From positions 2,436,521 to 2,500,520 of the forward strand of contig NZ_CP082286.1 in the NCBI RefSeq assembly GCF_019880245.1: a DNA stretch of 64,000 nt, in the 5' to 3' direction. The position numbers and the translations under genes are program-made. Positions 28,026-35,531 of this stretch are shown here, in pieces (position 1 is the first letter of the stretch; every line of letters starts with the position of its first letter). Source of the stretch: Halobaculum roseum. Lineage in GTDB: Archaea; Halobacteriota; Halobacteria; Halobacteriales; Haloferacaceae. The notes under the pieces were generated by a model. The model saw nothing but the letters and a program-made list of their open reading frames with translations, did no database searches and was not told where the DNA came from.

Positions 28026-29156
28026 TCACTCCTGGCGGCACCCGCCGTGCGAGCGGTCGCATCCATCGCGCGGCCGATCGCTCGCACGGGGACTGGCACC
28101 GCCGTCCGGCGTCCGACGCTCGCGCACGCGGACCGTGCTCGCGGTTTCGCTCGCGTCGTCGACGACGAGCGCCTCGCCCACTCCCGTCGGGAGCCGTTCG
28201 GCGAGGCTGTCGGCGACCGCGAGGGGTCTGGCCGCCGCGAGCGCGTCGATGTCCGCGCGGCTGTGGAGCCGGTGGGCAACCAACAGGTCCGCCTGCGACA
28301 CCGCGACCGCCGGCAGCGCCGCGGGCCGCTGGGTCGCACACGCGAGCGAGACGCCCGGGGCGCGCCCCCGGGTGAGGATCGTCGCCAGCGCGTCGCCGGC
28401 GACGCCGTCGAAGAAGGCGTGCGCCTCGTCGACGAACAGCCACGGGAGCCGGTCCATCTCCTCACGGACGCGTGCCTCGTAGAGCCCGCGGGCGACCGCG
28501 GCACACACCGCGCCGGCGGCCGGTGCCGGGACCCCCGAGCAGTCGAGCACCGTCGGCTCGTCGGAAGCGAGCGCCCGGGGCGTCAGTCCGTCGGGGTCGA
28601 ACGCGTCCCACTCGGCCGCGAGCGCGAGGTGCGCGTCCGCGGCCCGGCGGGTCGCCCGTTCGGCGTCCGCGTCGGCGACGTACTCGCGCGCCCCTGCCAC
28701 CGAGGGCGTCGCTGCCTCGGCGACCGCGCGCCACACGAGCGAGCCGACCGCGCCCGCCGGGTCCAGGTCCAGCAGCGCCGGCCACGCCGCCGGCGGGACG
28801 GCGTCCGGTCGAACCCGCGGGCGTCGGTGGACCACGCCGCCGTCGGCCGCGAGGCCGTCGAGCACGCCCATCGGATCGACAACCACGGGCGCGAGCCCGT
28901 CGGCCGCGGCGACGCCCTCCGCGAGCACCGCGAGGGTGTGGGTCTTCCCCGCGCCGCGCTTGCCGACGACGAGCGCGGCGTGCGGCCGGTCGATGTCGAC
29001 GCCGACTCGCGCGCCGACGCTGTCGTCTGGGGCGCGATACCGGCCCAGCGGCGCGACCGGCCCGCCGGTTCGTCGCTCGCCCGACCCGGACCCGTCGATA
29101 TCTCCCGGTTTCTCCGGGAATCGGATTCCTTCGCCCTCGTTGCCGATCACGTGCAC
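28026..29156 (-). CDS. HerA/VirB4-like P-loop ATPase
   Basis: 376 aa, GTG start (29154-29156, another GTG two codons later). Walker A VGKRGAGKTHT (about 64-74) and Walker B LPWLFVDEAHAFF (about 235-247), followed by a sensor-like stretch RAPGVSLACATQRPAALP and the arginine-containing end, as in haloarchaeal DUF87/HerA-type DNA-translocating or helicase-like ATPases. The Ala/Arg-rich tail is variable. No NurA nuclease gene is adjacent, so it is probably not the canonical HerA of end resection. It diverges from the gene at 29232. Confidence 0.8.
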   Translation of the reverse strand: MHVIGNEGEGIRFPEKPGDIDGSGSGERRTGGPVAPLGRYRAPDDSVGARVGVDIDRPHAALVVGKRGAGKTHTLAVLAEGVAAADGLAPVVVDPMGVLDGLAADGGVVHRRPRVRPDAVPPAAWPALLDLDPAGAVGSLVWRAVAEAATPSVAGAREYVADADAERATRRAADAHLALAAEWDAFDPDGLTPRALASDEPTVLDCSGVPAPAAGAVCAAVARGLYEARVREEMDRLPWLFVDEAHAFFDGVAGDALATILTRGRAPGVSLACATQRPAALPAVAVSQADLLVAHRLHSRADIDALAAARPLAVADSLAERLPTGVGEALVVDDASETASTVRVRERRTPDGGASPRASDRPRDGCDRSHGGCRQE

Positions 29157-29199
29157 GGCGGGGATGCCCCCGTCATCGGAGATGAACCCTCGTGCGAGC

Positions 29200-29209
29200 G
29201 TTCAAATAC
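29200..29209 (+). promoter_or_regulatory. Promoter of the gene at 29232
   Basis: TTCAAATACG is centred about 26 nt before the GTG at 29232, fitting a leaderless transcript. It is embedded in GCGAGCGTTCAAATACGAA, shared with the minus strand at 12036-12060. Confidence 0.5.
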
Positions 29210-29231
29210 GAAACCGGAACCACCGGGACGT

Positions 29232-29753
29232 GTGTCACCCGACAGCTCCCGCCCGTTTCGAGGTGTCGTCCGCGGACGGATCCGTTCGCTCGCGGCGACC
29301 CAGCGCCGCCGGTTCGCCGAACTCCGCCGCGACGACCGTGCCATCGAGGGACTCCCGGTCCGCCTCGTCATCGCGCTCGTCGTCGGCGTCGCGAGCCTCA
29401 GCGTGATGTTGAACATGGTCAGCGGGGTGGAGGGGCTGGCCGTCTCGGAGCTCGACGTGCGGCCGGCGCCGGAGGTCACGACGCCGGGCGAGCAGGAACT
29501 CGCGCTCACCGTTGTCGACCCGGACGGCCGGCCCGTCGCCGGAGCGACCGTCGTCGTCGCCGGCGACACGGCCCGCCTCGACGGCGTCGCGACCGGGCGA
29601 ACCGGGGCGAACGGCACGGCGACGGTGACCGTCGCCCCGACGCTCGGACCGAACCGCGAACAGGGGACGCTCTCCGTCTCGATCAAGCCGCCGGCCGGCG
29701 GGCAGTACGTCGACAGGCGGGGCAACACCCGCGTGCTCGTCGTGGCGGAGTGA
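29232..29753 (+). CDS. Membrane-anchored Ig-like domain protein (DUF7382-type)
   Basis: 173 aa, GTG start. A charged N-terminus (1-45) ends in RAIEGLPVRLVIALVVGVASLSVMLNMV, a pilin-like hydrophobic helix (about 47-68). The rest (about 75-173) is a beta-sandwich of the carboxypeptidase-regulatory/invasin type: TPGEQELALTVVDPDGRPVAGATVVV and ATVTVAPTLG. It is likely exposed on the outside and anchored by the helix, possibly assembled like a pilin. The family name is from memory. Its stop begins a 19-nt tandem repeat. Confidence 0.7.
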   Translation: MSPDSSRPFRGVVRGRIRSLAATQRRRFAELRRDDRAIEGLPVRLVIALVVGVASLSVMLNMVSGVEGLAVSELDVRPAPEVTTPGEQELALTVVDPDGRPVAGATVVVAGDTARLDGVATGRTGANGTATVTVAPTLGPNREQGTLSVSIKPPAGGQYVDRRGNTRVLVVAE

Positions 29754-29805
29754 GCGCTGTGATCCCGAGTGGGCGCTGTGATCCCGAGTGAGCGCCGTGG
29801 ATCCG
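29749..29805 (+). repeat. Three tandem 19-bp repeats
   Basis: Copies at 29749-29767, 29768-29786 and 29787-29805 of AGTGAGCGCTGTGATCCCG, the second with one and the third with a few changes. The first copy contains the stop codon of the preceding gene (GAG TGA). Probably a recent replication-slippage product; each unit contains TGATCCCG. Confidence 0.85.
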
Positions 29806-29868
29806 CCGGGCGACGCGACGGCGGTCGCCGCCGCAAGGACTATCGCGTCGGATCGAGCACGGCCGCCC

Positions 29869-30801
29869 GTGCCCTCCATCACGACGCGCCTCTCCGCCGG
29901 CGTCGACGACGCGCTCACACACCTCCCGCTCGCGGTGGTTCCGCTCGTCATCGCGGTGCTGGACGCGGGCAAGATCCGGTCCGTGCTCGCGTTCGACGGC
30001 GTTCACGTCGGCATCCGGTTCACGCTCCCGGCGTCGGTGCTCTCGACCTGGAGCTTCGTCTCGGTTCCGAACGACGGAACCGTCTCCGCCGGCATCCCGC
30101 CGAGCGCGCTGGCGGAGCCGTCGGTTCTCGCGCTCGCGGTCGGCGGACTACTCGTCACGAGTGCGCTGGCGGCGGGCTACTTCGGGTCGCTGGCGAACGC
30201 GCTCGCCGGCGAGCCGTATCGGTTCGCCGAGAACGTCCGCCGGTACCTGCCGGCGTTCCTCGTGTTCACCGTCGCACCGGTCGTCGTGCTCTCGCCGCTG
30301 GTCCTCCTCGCGGGCGCGCCGTCCGCGATCGGAATCGCCGTCATCGCGCTCGCGCTGGCGGGGATTCTGGTCGCGACGTACCTCCTCTATGCGACGCCGT
30401 ACCTCCTCGTCCTTCGGGAGACCGACCTCCTCACGGCGGCGCGCGCGTCCTACGCCCTCGCCGTCGACGGCGGAGCGTACCTCTCGTACGCGCTCGGATT
30501 CGTGGCGGTCGTCGTCGTCGTCTCGCCGGTGCTCTCGGCGATCACGGTCTCGGTTCCGGTCGTCGGGCTCGCCGTGGGCATCCCCGTCGGTGCGGTTCTC
30601 GGACTCGCCGGGAACCTCGCGACGATGCGGTTCGTCGCCGACATCGACCCCGAGAGCGACGGGTTCGACCGGGACGGGAACCGGCCGGGTGTACACAGCG
30701 ACGGGCGACGGGATGCGGGCGACGATGGCAACAATGGAGACGATGGCGAGGATAACACGCCGTCTCCGGGCGGTGACGATCCGCACCAATGGAAGGAGTA
30801 G
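29869..30801 (+). CDS. Multi-span membrane protein (DUF7847-type)
   Basis: 310 aa, GTG start (VPSITTRLSAGVDDALTHLP). About six hydrophobic segments between residues 18 and 255, with FRETDLL-like loop VLRETDLLTAARASYALAVDGG before the last pair, as in the haloarchaeal integral membrane family I know as DUF7847. The C-terminus (about 260-310) is an acidic, Asn/Gly/Asp-rich cytoplasmic tail. A frame-compatible GTG at 29788 would add 27 residues, but a TATA-like GACTATC (29838-29844) lies 26 nt before 29869. Function unknown. Confidence 0.75.
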   Translation: MPSITTRLSAGVDDALTHLPLAVVPLVIAVLDAGKIRSVLAFDGVHVGIRFTLPASVLSTWSFVSVPNDGTVSAGIPPSALAEPSVLALAVGGLLVTSALAAGYFGSLANALAGEPYRFAENVRRYLPAFLVFTVAPVVVLSPLVLLAGAPSAIGIAVIALALAGILVATYLLYATPYLLVLRETDLLTAARASYALAVDGGAYLSYALGFVAVVVVVSPVLSAITVSVPVVGLAVGIPVGAVLGLAGNLATMRFVADIDPESDGFDRDGNRPGVHSDGRRDAGDDGNNGDDGEDNTPSPGGDDPHQWKE

Positions 30802-30817
30802 GGGTGGGGGCCGCCGC

Positions 30818-31123
30818 TCAGTCGTTCGACAGAGGGACCACGGAGATGTGTCCGTCGGCGCGAACACGGATCCGGTGGCGGAGGTACGTGAACTCGACGA
30901 GCGTATCGGCGTCGCCGCCGTGGCTACAGAGCAGATCGAGCGCGTCGGGGTCGACCACCTCGAACAGCGGCGCGTGTCGCTCGGGGTCCTCCCGTCGGAT
31001 CGCCGCGGTCGCCTCGACCACGGCGATGCTCGCGTCTATCGCGTCCGGGTCGAACGTGGCGCTGTACTCCCCAGTCTCCGGATCGTGGGAGACGGAGACG
31101 GATTCGGCGGGGTCGGGGTTCAC
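30818..31123 (-). CDS. HalOD1 output-domain protein
   Basis: 101 aa. Matches the haloarchaeal HalOD1 domain: SIAVVEATAAIRREDPERHAPLFEVVDPDALDLL and VEFTYLRHRIRVRADGHISVV. HalOD1 proteins are single-domain outputs linked to signalling pathways. The GTG at 31121-31123 is chosen because GGGGGAGA lies 4-9 nt before it; a GTG seven codons upstream is also in frame. The likely promoter is nearly 190 nt further upstream, leaving an unusual long leader. Confidence 0.85.
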   Translation of the reverse strand: MNPDPAESVSVSHDPETGEYSATFDPDAIDASIAVVEATAAIRREDPERHAPLFEVVDPDALDLLCSHGGDADTLVEFTYLRHRIRVRADGHISVVPLSND

Positions 31124-31463
31124 TGATCTCCCCCCGCACTGCACTGTCGGTGTCCTCCGATCGGACCCGGCGGGTTGGGGGCGAGTCCGGAGCTAATTCG
31201 TCGCCGCCGATCTGCCGGACGGACTGCGGGTCCCGACCGTGGCGGAGGGCGCTCCCCTGATCGACGTCGTCCTGGTCCATATCATATGAAACGCGCGACT
31301 GGTGATTTATTCTTTCGTTCGGTACAGCCGGCGCCGCCGAGGCGGTCCAGAGGCGTCATCGAACCGTTCCCGAGCCGTTCTCGCCCCGCGTCGGCTCGAC
31401 CACGGTTCGGATCTCCGACGCCGGGAGGGCTAACACGGCGGCCCGCGAACGAGGACTGTTCGA
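31124..31463. other. 340-bp divergent intergenic region
   Basis: Contains the probable HalOD1 promoter (31303-31316), a 53-codon open stretch on the minus strand starting ATG 31278-31280 that is one base out of frame with HalOD1, and on the plus strand the TATA-like GGCTAAC (about 31438-31442), about 26 nt before the VOC gene ATG. Confidence 0.5.
31303..31316 (-). promoter_or_regulatory. AT-rich promoter upstream of HalOD1
   Basis: The minus strand reads CGAAAGAATAAATCA. A start about 26 nt downstream falls at the ATG 31278-31280 rather than at the HalOD1 start, so the HalOD1 message has either a long leader or an upstream short ORF. Confidence 0.5.
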
Positions 31464-32489
31464 ATGCTCACCGACACACTCGGCATTCACCACGTCACGT
31501 CGATGGTCGGCGACGCGCAAGCGAACCGCGACTTCTACGTCGGGACGCTCGGGCTGCGGCTCGTGAAGCGAACGGTGAACCATCAGGACGTGCTCCGCCA
31601 TCACCTCTACTACGGGAACGGCGCCGGCGATCTGGGCACCGTCTACACTTGCTTCCCGTACCCGAACGAGCCGCCCGGCCGCCGCGGGCGCCCGCAGATC
31701 ACCGCGGCGGCGTTCGCGGTCCCGGAGGGCTCGCTCGACTACTGGGGCGACCGACTCGACGACCGCGGCGTCGACGCCGAGCGCGTCGCCCGCTTCGACG
31801 AGGCGGCGCTCCGGTTCGAGGATCCCTCGGGAACTCGGCTGGAGCTCGTGGCCGCCGACCAGCCGGTCGACCCGTGGACCGACGGGTCGGTTCCCGAACG
31901 GGCCGCGATCCGCGGGATCCACGGCGTGACCGCGCTGCCGACGAACCCGTTCGCGACCGCGAGCGTGCTGGACACGCTCGGGCTCGACCTCGTCGGCGAG
32001 GACGGCAACCGCGTCCGCTACCGTGCGGGCGGCGATCACGCGACGGTCGTCGACCTGCTGGACCGCGAGGCCGACTTCGCCCGGGAAGGAACGGGGAGCA
32101 TCCACCACGTGGCGTTCCGTGTCGCCGACGAGGAGGAGCTTCGCGAGTGGCACGATCTCTTCCGCGAGCGCGACATCGACGTGTCGCGCATCCGCGACAG
32201 GTACTACTACAAGGCGATCTACGTCCGCGAGCCGGGCGGGATCCTGATCGAGCTGTCGACCGAGGGGCCGGGGTTCGGGGTCGACGAGGACGAGGCGAGC
32301 TTCGGCGAGTCGCTGGTGCTCCCGCCGTGGGCCGAGGAGGACCGCGAGATGATCGAGGGACAGCTCCCGCCGCTCGACGGTTCGGCCTCGAGCTCGGGCG
32401 GAGACGGCTACCGAGGCGTCGGCCGAGGCGCCGATGGCGCGGACGACGGCGCCAGCGACGGCGCCGGCGACGACGGAGATCTCGACTGA
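31464..32489 (+). CDS. VOC-family ring-cleaving dioxygenase (MhqO-like)
   Basis: 341 aa, two tandem VOC (glyoxalase/bleomycin-type) modules. First: LGIHHVTSMVGDAQANRDFYVGTLGLRLVKRTVNHQD; second: GIHGVTAL and SIHHVAFRVADEEELREW, with metal-binding His9, His260-region and Glu near IYVREPGGILIEL. This is the family of bacterial MhqA/MhqO/MhqE, which open hydroquinone-type rings and give quinone resistance. The C-terminal 30 residues are Gly/Asp-rich. The stop overlaps the next ATG (TGATG), so it forms an operon with the hydrolase. Confidence 0.88.
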   Translation: MLTDTLGIHHVTSMVGDAQANRDFYVGTLGLRLVKRTVNHQDVLRHHLYYGNGAGDLGTVYTCFPYPNEPPGRRGRPQITAAAFAVPEGSLDYWGDRLDDRGVDAERVARFDEAALRFEDPSGTRLELVAADQPVDPWTDGSVPERAAIRGIHGVTALPTNPFATASVLDTLGLDLVGEDGNRVRYRAGGDHATVVDLLDREADFAREGTGSIHHVAFRVADEEELREWHDLFRERDIDVSRIRDRYYYKAIYVREPGGILIELSTEGPGFGVDEDEASFGESLVLPPWAEEDREMIEGQLPPLDGSASSSGGDGYRGVGRGADGADDGASDGAGDDGDLD

Positions 32490-33160
32490 TGTTCCCGGGC
32501 GGGACGCTGCCCGACGACCTCCCCGGCCCGCACGCCGGGCAGCCGGTCGTCACCGCGGGCGCGCCGCGGGGCGCGGCGGAGGCGGCGGTCGTGTGTCTCC
32601 ACGGTCGCGGCGCCACCGCGCAGGGTGCGATCAACCTCTACGAGCCGGTCGCGCGCCACGGCGTCGCGTTCGTCGCCCCGCAGGCGACCCGGAGCCGGTG
32701 GTTCCCGCACGCGGCCGACGCGCCGCGCGAGCGCAACGAGCCGCACGTCTCATCCGCCGTGGCGGTCGTCGACGCCGTCCTCGACCGGACGCGGGAGGCG
32801 CTCGGTCTCCCCGCAGAGGCGGTCGTCCTCACCGGGTTCTCCCAGGGCGCCGCCGTCGCCGCGGAGTACGCCGCCGGGACCGGCGGTCGTCACCCGCTCG
32901 CGCTGCTCAGCGGCGGGCTGCTCGGGCCGACCGTCGACCCCGGGCAGTACGGCGGTGATCTCGGGGGGACGCCCGTCCTCGTCGCCGGCGGCGCGGACGA
33001 CGAGCGCGTGCCCATCGAGCGCCTCGCGGCGACGGCGAGGGCGTTCGAGTCGCTCGGCGGCGACGTGACCGAGCGCGTCTACGAGGGCGTCGGCCACGAG
33101 GTCACCGACGACGAGTTCGCGTGGCTGGTGAACCTGCTCGCGGAACTGATGGTCGAGTGA
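32489..33160 (+). CDS. Carboxylesterase/phospholipase-type alpha/beta hydrolase (MhqD-like)
   Basis: 223 aa. Oxyanion region VCLHGRGATAQ, nucleophile elbow GFSQG with Ser118, acid Asp in GGADDERVP (170-171) and His203 in GVGHEVTDDE complete the catalytic triad. It resembles MhqD, which in Bacillus is encoded with the MhqO dioxygenase; here the two are overlapping cistrons, implying detoxification or degradation of quinones or catechol-like products. Cytoplasmic. Confidence 0.88.
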   Translation: MFPGGTLPDDLPGPHAGQPVVTAGAPRGAAEAAVVCLHGRGATAQGAINLYEPVARHGVAFVAPQATRSRWFPHAADAPRERNEPHVSSAVAVVDAVLDRTREALGLPAEAVVLTGFSQGAAVAAEYAAGTGGRHPLALLSGGLLGPTVDPGQYGGDLGGTPVLVAGGADDERVPIERLAATARAFESLGGDVTERVYEGVGHEVTDDEFAWLVNLLAELMVE

Positions 33161-33188
33161 GCGCGAGAAGCAGATCGCGGCGGTCGCC

Positions 33189-33365
33189 TCACCGCATCGC
33201 GTCCAGCGAGCGGACCGTGTCGGACATCAGGTACGCCTCGGGACGCTGCTCGTCGCAGATCTCGAGGGCGTCGAACGTCTCTCGCCCGTCGTCGACGGTG
33301 ATGCGGTAGGCGCGGCTCGAGAGGGAGACGGGACGGTCGGCTGTATCGACGTCGGTGCGCGTCAC
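33189..33365 (-). CDS. Small haloarchaeal protein
   Basis: 58 aa (VTRTDVDTADRPVSLSSRAY ...), ending in PEAYLMSDTVRSLDAMR, a layout like several short haloarchaeal proteins (for example DUF7331-type) that hold one small beta sheet. The GTG at 33363-33365 is preferred because a TATA-like TTATAC (33388-33393) is centred about 26 nt upstream; another GTG two codons earlier is possible. No function can be given. It converges on the MhqD-like gene. Confidence 0.55.
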   Translation of the reverse strand: MTRTDVDTADRPVSLSSRAYRITVDDGRETFDALEICDEQRPEAYLMSDTVRSLDAMR

Positions 33366-33514
33366 ACTCACGGTTTCGGTCGCGCGGGTATAACTGGCGC
33401 GATTCGAGCATCTCAGCCCCGAACACGCCGCTTTACAGCGATTCGAGAATCGGCAGAAATCGCCGAGTCGCCGCCCGAGTGCGATCACGATCGGTCGCCG
33501 TGACCGCGGACCAG

Positions 33515-34153
33515 TCACTCGCCGAACAGATCACGGTACAGCGTCGCTTCCGCGCGCCGGAGCCGTTCGAGGAACGCGCTCTTCGACAGCCCCAACTCGG
33601 CGGCTACCTCCTCGGAGCTGGCCTCCCGCGGCACCGCGAAGTACCCCGCCTCGACTGCCGCGCGCAGCGCCTCGGTCTGTGGCGGCGTGAGCCCGAACCG
33701 GCCGGCGACCGGGGCGGGCTCCTCCCGGAGCGGATACGTCCGCGTCAGCTCCACCCCGACCGTCTCGCCGGCCGTCTCCATCACTCCCCGAAGCACCTCG
33801 TGGCCGACGACGGCGCCGGTCACCGTCGCGTCGCCGTCGCGGTAGGTCACCGCCTCGACGAGCAGCCCGGCCGACACCAGCTCGTGGACGACACACGGCT
33901 GTTTCGAGAGACACCGGTAGGTGTCGCGCTCCCCGGCCCGCGACCGGTGGAGGTAGCGGATCCGATCGTCGGCGTCGAGACGCGCGGCGAGGTCGTCGTC
34001 GCGCGGCGCGCCGAAGCGTAACAGGACGTTGCCGTCGGCGCGCAACTGCGGCGGCTCCGCCCGGACCGGCGTTCGCGTCGCCGCCGTCGCCTCCGCGAGC
34101 GGGCAGTCGTCGCCGCTCACGCGCACCTCCACGACGAGACACTCCTCGATCAT
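33515..34153 (-). CDS. HTH_10 (bacterio-opsin activator-type) regulator
   Basis: 212 aa. N-terminal about 150 residues form a ligand-sensing region of the haloarchaeal BAT type; the C-terminal part FGLTPPQTEALRAAVEAGYFAVPREASSEEVAAELGLSKSAFLERLRRAEATLYRDL is the HTH_10 DNA-binding domain. ATG at 34151-34153. It is transcribed divergently from paaA with only 95 bp between start codons and a shared AT-rich box, so it is the likely regulator of phenylacetate genes (inference). Confidence 0.88.
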   Translation of the reverse strand: MIEECLVVEVRVSGDDCPLAEATAATRTPVRAEPPQLRADGNVLLRFGAPRDDDLAARLDADDRIRYLHRSRAGERDTYRCLSKQPCVVHELVSAGLLVEAVTYRDGDATVTGAVVGHEVLRGVMETAGETVGVELTRTYPLREEPAPVAGRFGLTPPQTEALRAAVEAGYFAVPREASSEEVAAELGLSKSAFLERLRRAEATLYRDLFGE

Positions 34154-34183
34154 TCGCGAATCGTGCGGAACGTTAGCGCACTC

Positions 34184-34194
34184 TATAATTAAAA
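34184..34194. promoter_or_regulatory. AT-rich box between regulator and paaA
   Basis: TATAATTAAAA is the only AT-rich stretch in the 95-bp divergent region. For paaA it predicts a start near 34215 and a 30-nt leader; on the other strand the same box (TTTTAATTATA) could serve the HTH_10 gene. A regulator bound here could affect both. Confidence 0.55.
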
Positions 34195-34248
34195 CACGCG
34201 TATGTACGGGTGAACCGGTAAGCCGCACAACGCGAAGGATCGATCGTT

Positions 34249-35187
34249 ATGGACATCGAGACGGTGAAGGAGCGCGCCGGACCGCGGCAGTTCGGTCCGA
34301 GCGACGACATGCCCGAGGAGTACCGTCGGGCGGCGACGCGGATGATCCAGTTTCACGCCAACAGCGAGGTGATGGGCGGGTACCTCGACAAGGAGTTCAC
34401 CCGCCACGCGCCGTCGCTCGACCGCAAGCTGGCGAACACCGCGAAGGTGCAAGACGAGATCGGCCACGCGCAGTTGCTCTACCGCGCCGCCGAGACGCTC
34501 GGCGTGAAGACGCGCGAGGAGATGCTCGACGAGCTGCAGAACGGCGAGGGGAAGTTCCTCAACTGCTTCCACTACCCGGTGGACTCGTGGTACGAGGCGC
34601 CGATGATCGACTTCTTCGTCGACGGGGGCGCGATGCGCCGGCAGGCCACCCTGAAGTCCACGAGCTGGACGCCGTACGCCCACGCGATGGACAAGGTGTG
34701 CTTCGAGGAGGGGTTCCACGTGAAACACGGCGAGTCGATCCTGCGCGAGCTGATGCGCGGGTCGAAGGCGACCCGGGAGCGCACCCAGGAGACGTTCGAG
34801 GAGTGGTGGCCGCGCATCCTCCAGTTCTTCGGGCCGACGAACGACGAGTCCACCCACAACGACTTCGCCCAGGAGGTCGGGCTGAAGACGACCTCGAACG
34901 ACGAGCTGCGCAACTCGTTCCTCAACATGTACGTCCCGAAGGCCGAGAAGTACGGGCTGGAGATCCCCGAGTACCCGCGCATCTTCGAGCGCGACGACGG
35001 CACGATGGCGGTCCGCGAGGACGACCTCGACTGGGACGAGTTCTGGACCATCGCGAAGAACGACTACGAGGGGAGCCACGAGCAGATCGGCTCGCGCGCC
35101 CGCCGCCAGGAGGCCGTCGCGTGGGTCCGCGAGAGTCTGGATAGCTGGGAGGGAAGCGCCGCGGGAACGCCGCAGGCGGCCGACTGA
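34249..35187 (+). CDS. paaA: 1,2-phenylacetyl-CoA epoxidase, catalytic subunit PaaA
   Basis: 312 aa di-iron oxygenase subunit that epoxidises the aromatic ring of phenylacetyl-CoA. Iron-binding motifs: the first Glu in ANSEVMGGYLDKEF, QDEIGHAQ (ExxH), and the second pair in CFEEGFHVKHGE. Also RQFGPSDDMPEEYRR near the N-terminus and DDLDWDEFW. Full length. First gene of paaA-paaB-paaC-paaD; paaB follows after 2 nt. Confidence 0.95.
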   Translation: MDIETVKERAGPRQFGPSDDMPEEYRRAATRMIQFHANSEVMGGYLDKEFTRHAPSLDRKLANTAKVQDEIGHAQLLYRAAETLGVKTREEMLDELQNGEGKFLNCFHYPVDSWYEAPMIDFFVDGGAMRRQATLKSTSWTPYAHAMDKVCFEEGFHVKHGESILRELMRGSKATRERTQETFEEWWPRILQFFGPTNDESTHNDFAQEVGLKTTSNDELRNSFLNMYVPKAEKYGLEIPEYPRIFERDDGTMAVREDDLDWDEFWTIAKNDYEGSHEQIGSRARRQEAVAWVRESLDSWEGSAAGTPQAAD

Positions 35188-35189
35188 CC

Positions 35190-35531
35190 ATGATCTGGGA
35201 AGTGTTCAGACAGGAGAAGCCGGGCGACTACCACCGCCACGTCGGCAACGTCCACGCGCCCGACCGCGAGATGGCGAAGCTGTTCGCGCAGATCCAGCAC
35301 GCCCGCCGGATGCAGACCAACTCGCTGTGGGTGGTCCCGCAGTCGGAGATCGGCGAGGTCGACGCCGAGGAGGCCGCCTTCGGCGGCCGCACGGACAAGT
35401 CCTACCGCTGGGCGATGACGTACAACGACATCGACGCGTCGTTCGCCCAGGAAGTGGCCGACAGCGAGGCCGAACAGCGCGAGGCGGCCAAGAAGCGCCG
35501 CGAGCAGCTGGAATCCGAGGGAGAAGCATGA
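35190..35531 (+). CDS. paaB: 1,2-phenylacetyl-CoA epoxidase subunit PaaB
   Basis: 113 aa small structural subunit: WEVFRQEKPGDYHRHVGNVHAPDREMA and SLWVVPQSEI, ending DKSYRWAMTYNDID. It bridges PaaAC units in the oxygenase complex. Its stop overlaps the paaC ATG by 3 nt. The Lys/Arg/Glu-rich last 25 residues are a charged helix. Confidence 0.94.
   Translation: MIWEVFRQEKPGDYHRHVGNVHAPDREMAKLFAQIQHARRMQTNSLWVVPQSEIGEVDAEEAAFGGRTDKSYRWAMTYNDIDASFAQEVADSEAEQREAAKKRREQLESEGEA

Noticed and set aside
26943-29460. Upstream extension of the 29232 gene across receiver-GAF and HerA-like genes
   Set aside because: The frame is open by chance; the promoter box at 29200 and the GTG at 29232 define the real gene.
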